A stretch of 64,000 nt of DNA from Deltaproteobacteria bacterium (GTDB lineage: Bacteria; Desulfobacterota_D; UBA1144; Nemesobacterales; JAJCZQ01), in assembly GCA_029262335.1 (NCBI GenBank), contig JAJCZQ010000027.1, positions 27,862-91,861 on the forward strand, in the 5' to 3' direction. Positions within the stretch are counted from its first letter, which is position 1. The number at the start of each line of letters is the position of its first letter. A model generated the notes under the pieces. The model saw nothing but the letters and a program-made list of their open reading frames with translations, was not told the origin of the DNA and ran no database searches. Positions 60,860-64,000 of this stretch are shown here, piece by piece. Position numbers and translations under genes: made by a program.

Positions 60860-61933
60860 ATGGAGAAAGGACCAAACATACTTATTGCCGGTGCGGGGCC
60901 AACCGGCCTTACCGCGGCAGTTGAACTTTCAAGGCTGGGAATAAGTCCAAAAATAATTGACCGTAAAAAAGAACCATCTGTTTTATCCCGCGCTGTGGGT
61001 ATTATGCCAGCAAGCTTAAATATCCTTAAACCTTCCGGTGTTACAGATCATCTTGTAAAGGAAGGTGTTAAGATGAAATTTGCCCAGATATTTAAAGGGG
61101 AAAGGCTGCTTGTAAGAATAGCTCTTGAAGGAGGCCACCCGGACTGGGACTATGCAATTGCACTTCCGCAGGACAGGACCGAAAAGGCACTTATTGAAGC
61201 CCTAAAAAGATACGGTGGCTCAGTTGAATTTGGAAGCGAACTAACTGGTATCCGTCAGGATAGTGAAAAAGTAATTGTAAATATTAATAACGGGCCAGAC
61301 GAAGAGTATGACTACGTACTCGGTGCAGACGGTATTCACAGTGCAGTAAGGACGCAACTTGGAATAGAGTATCCCGGTATTGACCTTCCGGAGACGTGGT
61401 CAATTGCCGATGTTGATGCTGTAAACTGGCCTTATCATGATGCAGGGACAATATGTACTCTACCTGATGGTAATATGGCATTCGTAGTTGCGCTTGAAGA
61501 AAACAGGTACCGCGTTATATCAAATACAGAAGATGCCCTTGCTGCTCTTCCGCTTAAACTCGATGTTACAACCAGGCACAGGGAAGGGCAGTTTACGATT
61601 TCCATACGGCAGGTCAATGAATATCAAAAGGGAAGGGTGTTTCTGGCTGGTGATGCTGCCCACTGCCATTCACCGGCGGGCGGACGCGGAATGAATCTGG
61701 GTATTGCAGACGCTGCTGAATGGGCTAGAAGGACTTATGAAAACGATTTTGTAGGCTACAGCCAGTCAAGGCATGAAGCAGGTGCAGCTACAATCGCTCT
61801 TAGTGAAAGACTCAGAAAAACCATGTCTTCAAAATCACTAATTACAAAATTGATAATAACAGTATTAGCTACAACTATAAATCTGGTCCCCCCGCTTCAG
61901 CGGAGGATGGCAAAAACATTTCTTGATGGATAA
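60860..61933 (+). CDS. FAD-dependent monooxygenase (PHBH/UbiH fold)
   Basis: The start is placed at ATG 60860 (MEKGPNILIAGAG), because the in-frame ATG at 60794 lies inside the terminator hairpin. The 357-residue protein has the FAD motif IAGAGPTGLTAAVELS near 9-24, the DG motif GADGIHSAVRTQLG near 150-163 and the GD motif GDAAHCHSPAGGRGMNLGIA near 269-288, the three fingerprints of group A flavoprotein hydroxylases. The C-terminus is short, without the third domain of ring hydroxylases. The substrate is unknown, with aromatic or isoprenoid quinone precursors as candidates. MarC follows 26 bp later. Confidence 0.9.
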   Translation: MEKGPNILIAGAGPTGLTAAVELSRLGISPKIIDRKKEPSVLSRAVGIMPASLNILKPSGVTDHLVKEGVKMKFAQIFKGERLLVRIALEGGHPDWDYAIALPQDRTEKALIEALKRYGGSVEFGSELTGIRQDSEKVIVNINNGPDEEYDYVLGADGIHSAVRTQLGIEYPGIDLPETWSIADVDAVNWPYHDAGTICTLPDGNMAFVVALEENRYRVISNTEDALAALPLKLDVTTRHREGQFTISIRQVNEYQKGRVFLAGDAAHCHSPAGGRGMNLGIADAAEWARRTYENDFVGYSQSRHEAGAATIALSERLRKTMSSKSLITKLIITVLATTINLVPPLQRRMAKTFLDG

Positions 61934-61959
61934 AACTGAAATTTAGGTAAAATTTTTAA

Positions 61960-62595
61960 ATGGATAACTCACTCGTTCACTTCTCTACAATATTAATGGC
62001 ATTTTTTGCGATCATGAACCCTATCGCCAATACGCCCCTTTTTGTTGCACTTACAAATGATGTTGATTCAGGGATGAAGAAAAAAATAGCAATCAGATCC
62101 ATCGCTCTCGCCTTTGTGATTATCACGGTTTTTGCTTTTGCAGGAAGGACTATATTTGATGTTTTTGGTATTACGCTCCCTGCTTTCCGTATTGCGGGAG
62201 GCGCATTGATTGCACTTGTTGGTTATCACATGCTCCAGGGTGAACAGTCCTCAGTACATCATCCCTCGGAGGATGACAAGGCTAAAAGCAATGAATCCGC
62301 TCTTGATATAGCAATAACCCCACTTGCACTTCCCGTACTTGCAGGCCCGGGAACAATAGCAACCGCTATGAACTTTGCAGCAGATTCCACAATGCCCGAA
62401 ATTATCAGGGTAGTTGGTGCACTGGCTGTAATATGTGCGCTTACTTTAATTTCATTTTTAATGGGCGGAAGAATTACAAACTTCCTCGGCCAGAATGCGA
62501 TTAAGGTAATAACAAGGCTCATGGGGCTGATACTCGCAGTAATCGGTGTCCAGATGCTTGTAGTCGGAATTAACAGCGCGATAAAGATAACTTAG
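61960..62595 (+). CDS. MarC family inner-membrane protein
   Basis: The 211-residue protein has about six hydrophobic segments and the MarC motifs IMNPIANTPLFVALT near 18-32 and ITPLALPVLAGPGTIATAM near 112-130. The role of MarC is not settled: the E. coli member was once tied to multiple antibiotic resistance without proof. It is the second gene after the FAD monooxygenase on the same strand with a 26-bp gap, possibly cotranscribed. Confidence 0.92.
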   Translation: MDNSLVHFSTILMAFFAIMNPIANTPLFVALTNDVDSGMKKKIAIRSIALAFVIITVFAFAGRTIFDVFGITLPAFRIAGGALIALVGYHMLQGEQSSVHHPSEDDKAKSNESALDIAITPLALPVLAGPGTIATAMNFAADSTMPEIIRVVGALAVICALTLISFLMGGRITNFLGQNAIKVITRLMGLILAVIGVQMLVVGINSAIKIT

Positions 62596-62780
62596 AACAT
62601 CAAAATAATTTATTAAATGCTGGGAAGAATAGTAGGAAATATATATGCAAACATCATTTAACACTTCAAAGTGAAGATAACATTAGAAATTTGGGCTCCA
62701 CGCTGATTTACTATAATATTTTAAAAATAAGTGTAAAATAATAAATAGTTTTAACATTATATTCTGAGGAGGATAATAAC

Positions 62781-63722
62781 TTGATTAGATTCTTAACTTT
62801 AATATTTGCTTTTACTGCATTAGCATTTGTAAATGTGAATGCAGGGATAGCTGTAGTTGAAACAGATACAGCAGACCGAATTTTAGTTGGTTTTTTTGAT
62901 TTGAGAGACAGGGAAAGCTTTGTGCAGGTAACTAATAACTCAAATAATACTAATAATATTCATATACAAATATTTAATGTGGGTAATCTTTGTAATGAAA
63001 ACAACTTTTTTGATGATTACACACCGAATGATACTCATGTGTACAACTTAAGAGATATTGTAACTAACGATGGTAACCCTTCCGGTATTGTTCTTCCTTC
63101 AGATGCTTATGGGATTTTTGTAGCCTACACTGTCGACGGTGAAGGAGTAATTGGTAATTTAAGGATTGAAGATGCAAATGGCTATGAATATAGGACAAAC
63201 CTTAATGGTGTACAAACACAAGACCAAAATTCAAGTTTAGATGTATACACTTTCAATTATAACACTGAAAGCGGTATTAATCTTTCTGACATAGTTGGAA
63301 TAGGTCTTGATCTTTCTAATGCAACTCAGGAAGCATTTGCAACTGATATTACTTCATATTGGGCTTCGTTTGATATAGATATATATGATTTAAACGAAGT
63401 ACCATTTTCCTGTAGGAACGTGATATTTGCCTGTACTGACCAGAACAACCCGCTTCTTGAAGCTTTACTTGAAGAGTCAGGTGATGCTAGTGTGGCAAGC
63501 TTTGAATACGGTATTAATGAAACAATACCTAGTTCTAAGGAGGCACCACTTCTTTGCCCAAACAATATTATCTCTGAAGGTTTCGTACAATTGAACCTTA
63601 TAAATTATGGATCTCTTGATGAAACTTTTGTTTTATTTGTGGGACTTAATAATGGTAATGGCAGAGGAAGTATGGATGTAATGTGGCAAGATAATGCTGA
63701 ATTACCTTCACCTGGGGGTTAA
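62781..63722 (+). CDS. exported hypothetical protein
   Basis: The 313-residue protein starts TTG with GAGGAGG 8 bp upstream and has a signal peptide (RFLTLIFAFTALAFVNVNA). The mature part is rich in Asn, Asp, Thr and aromatic residues with beta-strand character. Stretches include FVQVTNNSNNTNNIHIQIF and SDAYGIFVAYTVDGEGVIGN, and there are cysteine pairs near residue 211 and later (SCRNVIFACTD) that may form disulfides. I do not recognise a family. It is likely surface or periplasmic. The last residues are PSPGG. Confidence 0.7.
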   Translation: MIRFLTLIFAFTALAFVNVNAGIAVVETDTADRILVGFFDLRDRESFVQVTNNSNNTNNIHIQIFNVGNLCNENNFFDDYTPNDTHVYNLRDIVTNDGNPSGIVLPSDAYGIFVAYTVDGEGVIGNLRIEDANGYEYRTNLNGVQTQDQNSSLDVYTFNYNTESGINLSDIVGIGLDLSNATQEAFATDITSYWASFDIDIYDLNEVPFSCRNVIFACTDQNNPLLEALLEESGDASVASFEYGINETIPSSKEAPLLCPNNIISEGFVQLNLINYGSLDETFVLFVGLNNGNGRGSMDVMWQDNAELPSPGG

Positions 63723-63883
63723 TAATCATAAATCTATGGGTTAGGTGATCCGATTTGAATTTCATTGAATCCTCCAATATCATCTAGCCCTTCTTTTTAC
63801 ATCTTCTCATACAATTTTCAATATTTTTAATAAATCGATTAGATTAGAATAGTCGGAATCACTATCCCAAGTATATTTAGGCA

Positions 63884-63917
63884 TAAAAAAAGGAGCAATG
63901 AATAATCACTGCTCCTT
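63884..63917 (-). terminator. intrinsic terminator of a minus-strand gene at the window edge
   Basis: AAGGAGCA at 63890-63897 and TGCTCCTT at 63910-63917 form an 8-bp stem. On the minus strand it is followed by T (63885-63891), so it ends a gene coming from the right. It can also help end the plus-strand gene before it. Confidence 0.82.
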
Positions 63918-63953
63918 ACAATTTGATCTGGATCGAATTGAAATAGATTTCCT

Positions 63954-64000
63954 TTAAGGAAATCCTCCAAATATATCTAAATTAAAAACCCAAAGGGAAT
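63954..64000 (-). CDS. possible C-terminal end of a minus-strand gene
   Basis: A minus-strand frame is open from the window edge and stops at 63956-63954, giving 14 residues ending DIFGGFP. The terminator at 63884-63917 lies just past this stop, which supports a real gene end. Too little is visible to name it. Confidence 0.35.
   Translation of the reverse strand, partial: SLWVFNLDIFGGFP

Noticed and set aside
63735..63800. Short minus-strand frame ending GLDDIGGFNEIQIGSPNP
   Set aside because: It has no start codon within the frame and no ribosome-binding site, and the frame is closed upstream by a stop, so it could only be a decayed fragment.
1..64000. CRISPR arrays, insertion sequences, integrases or prophage genes
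   Set aside because: No spaced direct-repeat array, transposase, integrase or phage structural gene was seen anywhere in the window.

Overview
The window is a stretch of AT-rich bacterial chromosome carrying mostly housekeeping and envelope genes. No phage, plasmid, IS element or CRISPR array is visible. A diderm (Gram-negative type) cell is indicated by a TolC-family protein, two outer-membrane barrel proteins, an MCE/MlaD protein, several lipobox proteins, an LapA-like protein and a peptidoglycan-recycling operon. The gene mix (archaeal-type ApgM enzyme, extended PstC/PstA, HTTM proteins, DUF4124, DUF3617, DUF4242, orphan NuoI) recalls uncultured deltaproteobacterial or Dadabacteria-like lineages, but that assignment is inference only.

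Layout, left to right. 1-8.5 kb: end of a DUF2237 gene, an ApgM-family enzyme, a compact MscS-like protein, a CNNM/CBS transporter-like protein, a minus-strand operon of retropepsin-like protease, RimK ligase and M14-like deacylase, then MscS, CorA and LapA-like genes. 8.5-12.3 kb: a glycan module (GT4, GH15, a 28-residue lysine-rich protein) with a 15-bp tRNA-like direct repeat on each side. 12.3-20.7 kb: MazG, a V4R/heme-NO-like domain protein, an M24 peptidase, DUF4149, an ErpA/IscA protein, a fused AccA-AccD carboxyltransferase, an orphan NuoI, an SSS symporter and DUF4332. 20.7-24.8 kb: a peptidoglycan-recycling operon (unknown gene, murQ, anmK, nagZ-like). 25-30.5 kb: a zinc-ribbon membrane protein, a rearranged flavoprotein fused to a NosR/NapH-like polyferredoxin, GtrA, an exported acetoacetate-decarboxylase-like protein and MlaD. 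30.6-37.5 kb: purH, DUF4124, an HTTM protein, a TolC-family protein and a barrel protein.

37.7-48.4 kb is a complete phosphate-starvation locus: an OprO/P-like porin divergent from phoB-phoR, converging on pstS-pstC-pstA-pstB-arsC-phoU. Tandem GTTAAG units with an 11-bp period lie upstream of both the porin and pstS and are strong Pho-box candidates. An arsenate reductase inside the pst operon fits detoxification of arsenate entering through the phosphate pathway.

48.5-64 kb is mixed: an M48 lipoprotein protease, an aminotransferase, a TetR regulator with a palindromic operator, a second HTTM protein, DUF3617, a zinc-less MDR oxidoreductase, a small CxxC protein, a GT4-Gmd sugar pair, a cold-shock protein, tRNA-Leu(CAG), two lipoproteins, and a TetR-controlled SDR/DUF4242 pair with matching operators at both promoters. 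It ends with a small secreted protein, an FAD monooxygenase, MarC, an unknown exported protein and the edge of a minus-strand gene.

The most notable items are the circularly rearranged flavoprotein-NosR fusion, the A-then-D order of the carboxyltransferase fusion, the predicted Pho boxes, the paired TetR operators, and the glycan module between tRNA-like repeats.
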